Positions 20,971-35,019 of a DNA stretch of 64,000 nt are shown piece by piece. The stretch is taken from assembly GCF_039555335.1 (NCBI RefSeq), contig NC_092628.1, forward strand, positions 96,173,782-96,237,781. The letters are read 5' to 3'. Each line of letters opens with the position of its first letter. Positions within the stretch are counted from its first letter, which is position 1. Source of the DNA: Amphiura filiformis (lineage: Eukaryota > Echinodermata > Ophiuroidea > Amphilepidida > Amphiuridae). The position numbers were made by a program, and so were the translations under genes. The notes beneath the pieces were generated by a model, which saw nothing but the letters and a program-made list of their open reading frames with translations, was not told the DNA's origin and did not search any database.

Positions 20971-23900
20971 GTAATGTATAGAAATAGTAATAAATTTTTA
21001 CTTGACGAGACAGATAGAAAGTCATTTTCAGATAGATTATTCGTTTTGATGAAATATATTGTTCATTTTGATTAGGTATAGGCCCCTATCAAACCCTCGT
21101 AATTTTGACAAGACAAAACTACTATTTGAAATGTTGGGTTATTTTTGACAAGAATCTATTCATTTTTTTTAAATGACAAGGCAATGTTATCAAATTTGAT
21201 GAGTTGCTTGTAATTTTGATGAGAATATCCGATACATAACATAAATATAATTTTTCATGCAGGTAGATAAAGTGATCCCGCCCGGGAATCGAACCTCAGG
21301 TTTACGAGACTGTACCTTAACCACTCAACTCACTGACCTCTATGTATAGAGGTCAGTGACTCGACCACGGGAGCTTAATGATCAAGCTGGCTGAAATTCG
21401 AACCCATAAGCGGTCACTTAATCCCTTCTCCGCAAATCCGGGCCGCAAATATCCCATAGTAGTTAAGGCCGTAAATGCAAGAAATTAAAATTGTCACTCT
21501 CCCTGTAGAGGAAATATAACATGGAAAAAAAGTGCAATGATCGACGGGAAATATATCAACACAATATATATATCACCAGGTTAGCCCGTAAGTTTAAGTA
21601 ATCGCTTATGGGTTCGAATTTCAGCCAGCCTAATCATGAAGCTCTCGTGGCCGAGTGGTTAAGGCACGGGTCTCATCATCATCCAGTTATTGTTAACTAC
21701 ATGTATGCACACAACACAGGGGCACTCACATAGGTAATTGACCCGTACTGGTAGCGCTGTGCTGTGGGTATATGAGATGAACTAGTTAGCGTCATATATC
21801 AAAAAGTATAAAAGCTCTGATTTTAGTACTTGCTCTATGTTTCAATTACTTATTCTTTTCAAAATATCTGAATTTGTAATCCGGTACAAGCTTTAAAAAC
21901 GGGGGAGCATGCATTTGTATGAGAAAGGAAATCTACCATCTTATCCAAACTCCCGTGTTAATCCAATGCACATTTTGCTTCACCGGGCCGCCCTGACTTG
22001 GTCGCGTTTGGGAGAGGGGTACCACCAAACCGTAATAGGTACAAATTTAGTACTTTCTTTCAATCAAGTATGGTTTATTTTCTACATGTCAATCTTTAAA
22101 TTATTAGCATAGTCCTTATAATAATAGTGGAGCGCCTTGATGAGTAAATGATAGCAAACCAGTGAAAAATCCCCAAAACTCAGTCAATCGAGCTCCGCCC
22201 GTGCATGTCAATAGCGTCATTATCGATTGGATTAGTCGACCGTAGCGGACAATTCGATCGCTCATTGGATTACTATTATCACGTGGTAAGAAATGTGCAT
22301 TGGACAATCGATTACTATAATGGTTTAGTACTGCATATTTCGGTTTAATCTTCACCCAGCGGGTTTATGTCTGAAAAGGTCGCGGTGAATTTGCCGAACT
22401 ATGTGAAGGTACGTGAGGTCCCGGGTTCGATTCCTGGGTGGGATCAGTTTTCTTTTACATGTTATCCGATTCATTTTGATTCAAATATTTGAATACATTG
22501 GCCTTGTCATTTTGACAAGATTCTGTTATGTCCTCCTTATACTTGTAAAATTGGAATAGATTCTATTCATTTGTGACAAGTTAAGAGTGTAAGGTTCCCA
22601 GTGTAAAGAATTATTTTGTTACCACACAGCCGTATGTGCACAAAAGCTATTTTGAGATACAGGTATTTATGTACTTAGGGCCCTCTGCCTCTAACACATT
22701 TCACGCATTAGTGATACAGGACATGTACACTTTCGCTGGCTTTTCTGTGGCTATAAATTGATTATGACTATACAATCATAAGGTGCCCAGTTTCTGTGGC
22801 TGTAAATTGATTGTGACTATACAATCATAGGGTGCCCAGTTTCTGTGGCTATACCTTGATTATGACTATACAATCATAAGGTGCCCAGTTTCTGTGGCTA
22901 TACCTTGATTTATGGCTATACAATCATAAGGTGCCCAGTGTTGTAATGATTTTTTTGTACAAAAATCTAAATTTGGCCAAAAATGCACTTAGGACCTTCT
23001 GGCTCTCACCCCACGATTTGTACTTAATTAATTCCTATCCAAATTAATTATTTTTTTATCCGAAAAAGTGCCGAAGGAAAAAAAAGGCAATACAAGTTGT
23101 CCCATAAAAGGTTACATGTAGAAAATATACCAAGTTGTGAACTTGACATTCACAGGGTTACTAGTAGAGTGTACATAGATTATGCCATGAAAATGACATT
23201 TAAATTTGTTAACATTAACTTAGATTATTTTCAAAAATCTACATGTAACCTTTTTTGGGGACACCCGGTACAATAATGGCTGTACGTTCCAAACATTTTG
23301 GCCGAGATTGTATATAGCTCTGATTCCATTACTACAAACAAACATCTCTGCATTAAGGGCACAGCTCATAGGAAGAAAGAAAAACGAACATATTCTTGTT
23401 TATGCCATAATATTATACAACCCTTTCACAACTTCAGCTGTGTAACTTACAAAGAAAAAGTTGTCAGGGGCGTAGCAAGCGGGTGGACAGGTAGACTTCT
23501 CCGTAGTCCACTTGTCCATTGTGCATATTCTGGCTGTTGCATTTAAGCTTAAAACTCTGATTTAATTAATTTGTGCACAATTGATAGATTTTCACATCTG
23601 ATCTTTAGTTCAGTCACCGTACTCCCTCTGTTTGTTAGCTTCCCAAGTGAATATTTAATCTGGCCTTCGCGAATAAACTGGTAGATTCCAAAATCAGAAT
23701 TGTTCAGTATTAAAGTGAGCCATTATTCAAGATATGTTGCATTCAATAACATAAGTATACTTACTTTTACTGTCACTAATTATATAAACTCTTTATGACC
23801 ATTTTACTATTAATTATAATACACATTAGTATAATTTTGAGCTCCAACAGGATGCGTTCATCATGATTAATAATAACATATTTTTATTTAAATCAAATTT

Positions 23901-26900
23901 CGACTATGGCATAGTCTAGTGGACAGGGTGAACGAAGTCCATGCGCCCCGGAGGTTCAGAGGCCCCGAGCACGAAGGAAAGAAAGAAACACAAATGAAAA
24001 TATTCTGAAGTGCAAGGTCGAAAACAATTCAAACTTATATTTAAGCCATAATGTACGATCTTTTAAAATGAGTTTGGTCAATTTTTTTCAAACCTGATTT
24101 TTTGGCATTTTGTAATATTAGTGTGATTTTAGGACAACAGAGCACGTTTGAATTAACATGATTAAAGGATTCAGTAATAAGGAACACTAACTATTAATTA
24201 AAACGCAAAAGTGCATGGTAAAAGGAGCCCTGTACACAGGAGTGTACGTTAAAATTTCAATGTCAAATATTTCTATAGAAATATAATGGGCCAGAACAGG
24301 CAAACATCTGAATTTCACAGCAATTCATTGACAGGGAATGATTCATATCCCCGGGATTTATGTATACCTTTTTTTCAAAGGTGTCCATGAAAAGAAGCTT
24401 GAATAATTTCTTTGTATTTTTGCAATGATTCAATGACCCGTGAATTCTGCATAGCTAACAATTAAATTCGTTACAGGTAGCTATGAGACTATTAAAGTGA
24501 CGATGAAAAAAAAGTGCTATTACCGCACCACAGCTGAACCATGGGACTTTGGCCCTGTCACCGGGGGGGGGGGGTCATACATTCTTGGGATATCTAAATA
24601 TGAAAAGGACCCACAATAAGAATGTTGACCGGAGTCTTATGAAGTGGTGGCGCTTGAAGGGGGGGGGGGCAAGGGGTATTTTTGCCTCCCCAATATTTTT
24701 ATTGCCCCCCTTCCGACTTTTGAGGCAAAAACCCCAACAATTACGTAAATTTCTACTTTTTGCTGTAATTTTGTGCAAAATGTGTCGATTTTGCCCCCTG
24801 AAATTCACCCCCACCCCACATGCCCCGAAAAAGGATTCCTGGTACAGCCACTGGTCTTATGAGGAGTGTCTCTCCCGGATATTATTTTTTTTATCATATT
24901 CTTTACTTTTTTCTCTTTCATTTGACAACACTCAGAGGGTCATACCTTCTTGGCATTTTGAGATATTGACCCGGGTCTTATGAGGAGTGGGAAAATATTT
25001 TTATTATATTCTTTACTTTGTTCTCCACTTGACACCACTTGGGGGGTTCATACCTTTGTGGCATTTCGAGATATGAAAAGGACACAAAATAGGAATATTG
25101 ACCTGGGTTTCATGAGGAGTGTCACCCCGGAGGGGAATATAATTTCAAAAAATTCTTAACTTCTTTCCCTTTCATTTGACACCACTCGGGAGCTCATACC
25201 TTCTTGGCATTTCGAGATATGAAAAGGACCCAAAATATGAATACTGACGCAGGTTCTATGAGGAGTGTTACCCCCGGGTGGGAAAATTATTTTTATTATT
25301 TACTTTGTTCTCTTTCATTTGACACCACTCGGGGGTTCATACCTTCTTGGCATTTGAGATATGTAAATCACCCATATGACTATTGACCCGGGTCTTATGA
25401 GGAGTGCCACCCCGGGTTGGGAAATATTTTTATTATATTCATTACTTTTTTCTCTTTAATTTGACACCACTTGGGGGTTTATATCCTTGTGGCATTTCGA
25501 GATATGTCCATTTCAGACCAAATGGTTAGTCAGTAAGTAAGTAAGTAAGTAAGATACACTAATGTAGGCTGATACCATTACTTCTTCCTCAGTCATCAAA
25601 GTTTCAAAGATTTGGGCCAAGGATGATAGACATAAGCAAACATACAAACAATAAATTAATTTGCATAGTTTACCAAATTAATTCAGACAAAATAGGTAGA
25701 AAATTAAGTTATTTTTACTTCAAAATCGTCCGGAAATGGTTTGTAATTGTGCGCACTGAAAATAAAAATGTGCAGCTTGTGCAGTTTTTTATTGGTTATT
25801 TCTAGCCCGGCGAGTTAGGTTGCCTACCCCTGTACTATATTGATGAGCATGACACTCTCATCATGAATGATATTAAATTCACAATATGTTGACATAGAAA
25901 GAGGAATGGTTTATTTACGCACGTTTTTATACCCCATTCGCAAGATTCGGCAATGTCGTTCAGTAAATTTTTTCAAGAAAATGGTTTAATTTAAAAGTTG
26001 CAGTTTACAGCGATCATTAATATCTTACGCAAGCATAGATACATATAAAACCCGCCATTATATTCGCGCTTAATTCAAATGAAAGCCATAATTTGTGATT
26101 TGCTCCGCAGCAACGCCCTCAATTTCTTTTTCGAATTTCTACTTTTTGCACCATTGTAATGGCCATTGGTGCACATAAATGCCCTGTGAATGACTAAGCC
26201 TACAGTAATTACAGTAAAATTTAACATTTATAATAACACAACATAACGCTATGAGGCTTTGTATTCCACTCATTTATACCATTTTACTGATCAAGTAACA
26301 TTTTCACTGCGCAAACTTGGCAGGACGTTAAAGGATATCGAATTGCATTCTGAATACGAAGAATGTCCTTCTGATATCAAATAATTTTGATCTTTTGAAA
26401 TTCGCAATGTAATACACATTTTATGGCAAATCATTAAAAATTGATATTTTTGATATTTAACAGTACTCGAAGTAAACTTTATAAATTTGATGGTTTATAC
26501 TTAAAGTGTATGTAGGTGGGATGAAAAGCCGACGATCAATTGAAAATTTTGACCTTTCGTATTGAAGATATGGATTTCCCAAAACACCAAACAAAATTAG
26601 GTCTTTTTGGGAAAAAAATCCATATTTTCAATATGAAAACAAAATTTTCAATTGATCGTCGGCTTTTCCTCCCACCTACACACACTTTATGAATATATCC
26701 TTAGATTTATAAAATTTACTTCGAGGACTGTTATATCAAAAATGTGAAAAATATCAAATTTTAATAAAATTTGTATTATATCGTGAATTTCAAAAATGAA
26801 AATTATTTGATATCAGAAAGACATTCTTCGTATTCAGAATGCAATTCGATATGTCTGATGTGCTCTCATGTCCCACAAAAATACTGTCGAAACGCTCTAA

Positions 26901-29900
26901 ACGCTCATTCCGATCCCTTCATGATTTCGAATGTTTGGGCGGCTTTTAAATAATAAAAATGCTTAAAATGTTTCAAAATACTTATCATTTCAACCATATT
27001 TCATTTCAGCACTAGATGCATTTGGTAAAGTGCCTGCTGGTGTTTTGGTCGGAAATTCCGAATGGTTGGGAGACTATCATGAATGTACATCTCTTCAAGG
27101 CTTACACTACTGCTCCATCAACTTTGGAGTTAATTCATCTAGCCTTGGTCTACGTGTACCGGTAAACAAAAAAATGGGAGGGAACTTTTTAGGAACTTGG
27201 AGCGTGAGATTTTTAGCAGTTTAGGGAAAGTTGTTCTTTTCTTTTTGAGATAAAAAAGGGCTATTTGGGTTGGGGTGTTTTTGCATATTATTACGCAATA
27301 TGGTGTAGAAAGTAAATACATTGAAGTGTTTAAAACACATTAAAATTATATTTGGAATCTTAGATTTAACTATTTAGGCCCTACATGGTTCGATGTGAAC
27401 AATTCCAGTGAAAAATTATGTTGACCACTAGTGTAGTGGTGAAACGTCACTAAAATGTGAGTAGTCAACATCATTTTTCACTGGAATTGTTCACAACGAA
27501 CCATGTCATGCATGTTAACAGTTAAATCTAACATTCCAAATGAACCTGTTCAAAGATTAGGTCTACTAGTATTAACCATTGTTTTAAGCCCCCGTTTTAA
27601 TACGTTTAATACACAGTTGCAGCTCAAGTATGGCGTGTGTGTTCCCAACGTGTGTTCAGAGGATGAAATTATACGGAATATAGACAACCTTACACAGTGT
27701 ATGTACACTTTTTATACGATCAGGGAATTTAAATAAGGGAAAGGAATGTAGAATGACATCACCATTCAATTCATTGTTCAATAAAGTAGAAAAGCTTCTT
27801 TTGTAGAATTGAATCTAAAAAAGAACCTTTTCTACTTTATAATTATGTTGATCGTGTACTTTTAAAACTGTTTGCTATTGTCTTACAGTTATACCGACCG
27901 AGTACCGCTTTCTGGACTTAGTGACGCCCATAAATGCAGATACACCAGTTAATTGTCAGGATTTCCCACAGAGGTCTTATGATGCTGGATTTATATGTTT
28001 CACGTAAGTATAATACTATATAGAATAGTAAACGGACATCTAGGCTTTATAGTAGGCATACTATATCCACTAAATCTTGAGAATACTTGTACAAAAATTA
28101 TGATTCCGAATTTGAATATAATGTTTCATTTTTTGCAGTGTTTTCTGCCTGATTTTAGCCATTCTGATGTTATCAGGTGCAGCTCTTGACGTCTTTCAGA
28201 AATACAAGAAAAGAAAGATGATCAACGACAGTAAATTACGGTCGTCGTCCTACCCATCGTATGGCAGTACAGGAGAAACCAATAACGCAGCTGATGCTCC
28301 ACTTGGAGAAGATGAACCTTTAATGGACCGAGCTAAAAATGTAGAAAGTAGCCGTTCAGAAACAGGTGGTTCTCAACCAGGTACGTTTAGAAATCCTGCT
28401 GGGCTGCTCACAATGTCATCGGAATGCAATAATCTTGAAATCATGAGGAGGCCCTATGTCACTTGATCGATAACGCAAAGTATCCTTAAAAACAAATTAT
28501 TTTAGAATATCTCCTGAAATTCAGTGTTACCTTGCGTTTTTCCGGAAAATTTTCCTTTGCGAAAAAAAATTTAAAATCTTTCTCGTTTTGATTTTTAGAA
28601 TCGTAGATAGCATATTACTTTTGGGCTTGGAGATAAAAAAAAAGATAAAAATTCAAATCGACGCGAGTTCCTCAAGTGCGTGTGGTCGGTCCGTCAATAT
28701 GTGTATGTATCAGGTACACAGCAAATTACTCCCACCCTGCCTGCCAGGTGATTTTACGTGGAAATTCACTCGCGCAGCTCAAGCAAGAGGCCCTATGTCA
28801 CTTGATCGATAACGCAAAGTATCCTTAAAACAACAAATTATTTTAGAATATCTCCTGAAATTCAGTGTTACCTTAGAATATCTACTGATATTTTCCGTTA
28901 TTTTAGAGAATGTTGTGAATTTTTGTGTTTTTTTACAATATTCTTGTCTTTTCTTAGGTTTTATTAAAATGTTTCGTTATTTTGCGTTATCGATCATGTG
29001 ACATAGGGCCTATGAGGGAGACTGTCTCTTAGTCTCACTAGTCTCATATCCCTGGTCTTACTTGATTAATACTTATTAGATTACTTATTAGTTTTGATTG
29101 ATTGATTATTAGTTTTGATTGATTGATTATTAGTTTTGATTGATTGATTAATAGTTTTGATTGATTGATTATTTGATTGATTGATTGATTGATTAGGTTA
29201 GTGACGTTGCTTACAAGTACACTTGGTCAAACGTTAATTACTCAATGTAGTGCTTGAAATAGGGCAGTGTAATTCTCAAACATATCGATAAATTATTGAT
29301 ACTCAAATTGGAACCCTATGGATATGATCAGCGAAGGAACCACAATTTACTTCTCGTATGCTTGTGTCAGAGACAGTGGTCGTGTACCTAGCTAGACTGC
29401 TCTGCATTCCCTTTTTAAATAATTCATACCATTCCATGCATAAAAGACAACATATCCCCAGTGACTGCCCTGCCCAGAGATAGCTGGCTGTAGGATCAGA
29501 ACAGTGTTAGAGGGATGCTAAATTAAAATGGTCTACTACAGTAGGCTAGTACCTAGCTGGATCTAATTTATAAACTTCAATAGTCTATTGCTTTTTTTCT
29601 TTTCAGGTATGCTTCAAGAAGTTCTCCTGTGTTTTGCTTTCAATCGAAACATATCCAAACTTCTGGATACCACCGTTGGTCAGTCTCAATCCATTGGATG
29701 TCTGCATGGTATACGTGTTATCAGCATAACATGGGTTGCTCTTGGACACACATTTGGGTTCAGTGTGATGTCTGGAATAGGTTTGTACACAGGAAGATAT
29801 TATAAAAAAAAGTAATTTGTAACTTTGCTTTTTTGACATTTTAGATTTACCTATTTAATTATGTAATTTATTTTGTTTATTTTAATAATGTTATTTATTT

Positions 29901-30913
29901 TATTTATTTTATTTATTCTATAACATTTTTTTTTTCTTATTTATTTTATTTTTTTAGATTACTCTGTCTTATTTATATAGTTGTTTGAGTGTGAGATAGA
30001 GAGATATAAAATTATTGCAAAAGCTCTCTCAAGAGATTATAAGCCTACATTACTTTAACCAGAGAAGATACTGAGCACTACCTGCCGATCTAACATTGCC
30101 GCTGATTGGTCAATTACATGATATCTTCACTTTAATCACCAATCAGAATGGAGCTTTGCAAATAATTCACCCCAATTTTTGGTATGGTGAAATTATTCTA
30201 ACAATGTTGCTGATTGGTTCAATTTATAATGAAAACTTCTTTTTGGCCAATCGGCAGGTAGTTCTCATGGGGTTAATGAGTTAAATCATGATATTCTACC
30301 TTCCATAAGGATTGGTCGCATCATTAAACGGCCTATTAACAACATAAACATAAATGTTAAAAACTGTTTAATATGTTCAACAATTAACATCCAACATTTC
30401 GGTGATAAAAGACAGAACAACCGACGTTTCGATTCATAAAACACTACCCCTTTTAGTATTGGTAAAAACAACAAGTAGCACCATTAGTAACTAGTACTGC
30501 AAATGATTACAATTACGGAGAAAAAATGACATGCATGGAATGAAAAGAACTTAGAATAACAATAATAACAACATACAAGGGAAAAATCAATTAGGTGAGA
30601 AAAATATGTATTTTATTTATCTTTATAAATAAACATAATAGAAAGTGTTGTCATATAATTATTGGATCTCTATTTTAATATTTACCCGTCCAGAAAACCC
30701 AGACCTAATTGTAAATACACTTCCCAGTTTCTTCTTTCAAGCGGTTGGCAATGCATACTCAGCAGTGGACACTTTCTTCTTCATGAGGTATGGGTTTGCT
30801 ATAGAAAATAAGAACTTGAAAGACAACATAGGCCTTTGCCCTCGCCAAATGGATATATTGGGGTCATATGTCATGTAAAAGTCATTTTGCTGCTCCTGAT
30901 GATGAAAATGAAG

Positions 30914-30979
<66 letters not shown>

Positions 30980-30995
30980 GTTGTTGTTTGTTATT

Positions 30996-31048
<53 letters not shown>

Positions 31049-34000
31049 CAGTGGATTCCTACTTTGCTATTTGACATTTACCCGGATGACGAAATCCGAC
31101 GGGAAAATTTCATGGCTTCTTTTCTACTTTCATCGGATATGGAGGTTTGTTATTTTCAGAATCTTAAAGAATAAAGGGAATTGTTAAGGCTTTTGTAAGA
31201 TATGTTTGTGTGGATGCGACTTTTAATCCAAGAAAGCCATTGTTTTCTCTCAACATAGATAACATTATAAAAAAGGTTACGGTCAATAGATCCAGTGGGC
31301 TTTAACCAACCTTTTTGCCTTTTGAAAAAAAATACCATTTTGCCCTACTACCCAGGTAACTAACCACCTGAGGTATGCCAAACTATTCTTTGCTTAAAAT
31401 GTTTCTGCAAGCGGAACAATTTGAGTCCATTTTGACCAAAATCGGAGCATTTTAAATTTTGGACATCTGTGGAGCCCTTAACGTAACATTGATCATGGTC
31501 AGGCCCGGCTTTTGATTATTGCAGTGCTCGACTTGGACCAAAGCCCGTGGAAAATCACTGTGGGCCTGCCGATACACTATGCGGCCATATACAGCCTGTC
31601 TCAAAAAAAATTGTGCAAGTGAAAAGCGCCCTCTTTGGAAATTAGAAAATACCGTTGTGACATGGTGCTTACATCAGCGTCAAGGACGTAGTCTTAGCTC
31701 CCACATGTCGTTTATTCTGTTCAATTAGCTTGCTTTAATCTCGAAATATGTTTAGTTAACAGCACAAGGGTAAAATCACAATTGTGCCACTTTTACTAGG
31801 GAAGAGGGCTGTACATGTAACTCAATGATAGCTGATGCCCGGGGGGCACTCCAACTATGGAGGTGACGCGTATGTAGGGCTGTTAAGACCCCCCTTTTCA
31901 GCATCGCTGTCACCCAAAGACCCCATATTTTTTTACGAACACGTGCTCTGTCACCCAAAGACCCCTTATTTTTCCATTTGATCTATCACCCAAAGACCCT
32001 TACAAGTTCATTTTGTTACTTATTTTGAAAAAACAAAGAAATTTGAAGCCATTTAGAGCTAGAAATTCGATTTACGAGGTTTCTGTGGCGCTGTTTCGGT
32101 TCTCACCCAAAGATTCCAATAAAAAAGGTCATGTTCTCACCCAATGACCCCATATTTTTTACATTTTGCTCTCACCGAATGCCAAAAATCATGCTCTCAC
32201 CCAATGACCCCATATTTTTTACATTTCGCTCTCACCGAATGCCCCTTGGTGCGAAAGTGCCAGCCCTACACCTATATCCATTTCAAATTGAAGTGCCCCC
32301 CCTGGAGCTGATGTTGATGCATCTAATGCACTCCCCCTTCGGGGCTTGCGCATTAGATGTATCAACATCAGCGTGTGTGCATTATTTTGTCTAATTTCTC
32401 TCCCAACAAGTAATACGCGTTCATTAACCTATAAGTGTGCAATATTTGTTTGTCTTTTCTTGATTGACAAAGAGAACAGTATTTACCATGATAATATCAT
32501 TGACATGCACATGTATTTAATTTTACTGCAGAATGTGAAATATTTATTTATCTTTTAATCTGTTTTAAGTAAAAAAGAGAATCATTATACCTGTATCATG
32601 ATAAAACAGTAAAAAGAGTAAAAGATATTTTGTATTGTTGTGTAATTGATGCATTCTTTGATTTCACGAAGGAACTCTTGATAAACTTGACGCTACCATT
32701 GATTTACATGTACAGCCCTCTTCCCTAGTAAAAGTGGCACAATTGTGATTTTACCCTTTCGTTGTTAACTAAACATATCTCGAGATTAAAACAAGCAAAT
32801 TCAACAGAACAAACGGCATTTAAGAGATGAGACTACGCCCTTGACGTTGATGTAAGCATCATGTCATAACGGTATTTTCTAATTGCCAAAGAGGGCGCTT
32901 TTGACTTGCACAATTTTTTTTGAGACAGGCTGTATATGCTTTTATACATCTGGTGATCCATATCGAGTCAGCCTCCATTCCAGCCTCCCTTCTAGCTGGT
33001 CTAGATCCGGCCCCTCTCCTCTCCTCTCTTCCACTCTATCTAACTCGGCATGGCTTCTCTGAGTATACAGTAAGTTCACGTTTCTTTTGTTTTGCTTGAT
33101 AGTTTGTTTGTTTCATTTCCAGAATCACTCCATTGTACGCATTTATTATCCTCTTCATGATCTACCATCATCCATACTTCGGAGATGGACCAAAGTGGTA
33201 TCAAGCTATCCACTTCGATTCACTTTGCGAAAAGTATTGGTGGCGAAATCTTCTTTACATCAACACTTACTTCCCACAGGCAGATATGGTAACGTTATCA
33301 TTCGACTTCCTAAAAGTCACATGTTTACAAACATAAATATTATTGCAGTGGCGTAGCGTGGGTCATCACATTGGGGGGGGGGGCACCGAGTCTGATTTGG
33401 GGGGGGCACCGAGTCTGATTGGGGGGGGAGCACAGGCCATTTTTCGGCAATTTTCAGATTGATTGGGGGCACGTGCCCCCCGTGCCCCTATGACGCTACG
33501 CCACTGTATTATTGTGCTTGTATATCCCATTTGGTACACAGTGCTGCTGCACTTGGAACAGCAAATTTTAAAGGGTGTCCCTGAAAGAACTGTATGTATA
33601 TAATATATAGTATGTCGTCTGAAACTTTAATTTGCGGGCAATTTACTACCCAAATCAAACCAAACTTGGTGAGAAAAGGTAATCGAACTTTACACAGGGT
33701 CAAACTTCAAACTTGCTCATTTTATTTTAAATCCCATACCAATGTATCAGTAGCCATGCTAACTGGGGGGGGGGCTGGGGCAGCCCCCTCAATAGTGTTT
33801 GTGATGGAGCCCAAGTACCCTAGAGCCACCCCCAATAATCTGAGGTAAAATTCACAATTTTAGGATCAGATGCATAATTTTAAGGTAACATTAATAATTT
33901 TAGGGTATAAGTCAAAATGTAAGGTACAATTCATGTGAAAATATATGCATTTCAAAAGCTTACCCCTTCCCGCACCCACCCCTTCAGCGTTTCGCGCCTC

Positions 34001-34955
34001 TGAGCAGGCCAAACATTTTGGGACCACCATATTCAAATTCGTCAGGCGTCTCTAGTCATAAGGATTCAGAAAATGTGGTACCTTGGAGGTACCACATTTT
34101 CTGCACAAATTAACCTCACAACCTCCCAGGCTCGTAGCTAGGGGTTGTGGCGCCCGGGGCTAATGATACATAATGGCGCCTTTCACCCCCCCCCATTCTT
34201 AAAACAATTGCGCGTGGAGCGCGAGAAAATTTGCACAAATACCATAAATTAATTTTGGTTATAATGAAGTTGAATTTCGGTCTTAAATTGATCTAAATAG
34301 ATATTTGCTGAATTGGTCAATTCGGCGCCCGTCTAAAGTGGCGCCCAGGGCACGTGCCTCCCGTCGCCACGCCACTGGGCTCGCCCACTATAAGATCGAT
34401 CTAAACACGTCAATACGTGGAATCTATAAGAATGATATGTTCACTTCTGTTGTTTCTTTCCAGTGTATACAATGGTCATGGTATTTGTCATGTGACATGC
34501 AATTTTTCATCATATCTCCTTTGATCCTACTGCCTTTATCCAGGTATTTATCATTATTAATAATGATATGCACATTGTAAATATGATGATGATTACGATG
34601 AGGACGACGATGATGATGATAGAATGTCTTTTAGAGCCATTTGGACAACCAGTCTAGAAGTTTTAAGCTCTGAAAAGAGCCGTTCAGACAACCAACCTAT
34701 AGACGTTATGGTAGCACTGAAATGAGCCAATCAGAGCATAGCTCAATTTACCATTAAGAGAGTAGCTTAATTAGCCAATCATATTACATCTTCAGAGGAA
34801 AGTGAACGAGAGCACAGAAATGTCATTGCCTCACAACTAGAGTATATCGCTGCTTCCTCTTCCTACTTCAGGCCTGAAGAAGTTATCGTCACACCAAACG
34901 AAACCTGTCGCCTGTTGCGCTGAAACCTTATCGCCCGTCGTTGATGATGATGATA

Positions 34956-35019
<64 letters not shown>

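Larger units (their letters stand above)
31592..32932. mobile_element. 1.34-kb element with about 230-bp terminal inverted repeats, TA-flanked
   Basis: The left end starts TA|cagcctgtctcaaaaaaaat and stays inverted-repeat with the right end, ...tttttttgagacaggctg|TA, for about 230 bp (31592-31820 against 32705-32932). No transposase frame is seen; the core holds a nested insertion (31838-32305) and a hairpin. TA target duplication suggests a Tc1/mariner-type non-autonomous element. It lies in the intron between copy B exons 8 and 9. Confidence 0.88.

Noticed and set aside
21270-21345. Functional tRNA gene on the minus strand
   Set aside because: A and B boxes are present but stems do not pair well and the piece is joined to SINE-like sequence.
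24549-24983. 144-residue open frame as a gene
   Set aside because: It spans the 143-bp satellite and a G-rich GGCG repeat; composition follows the repeats.
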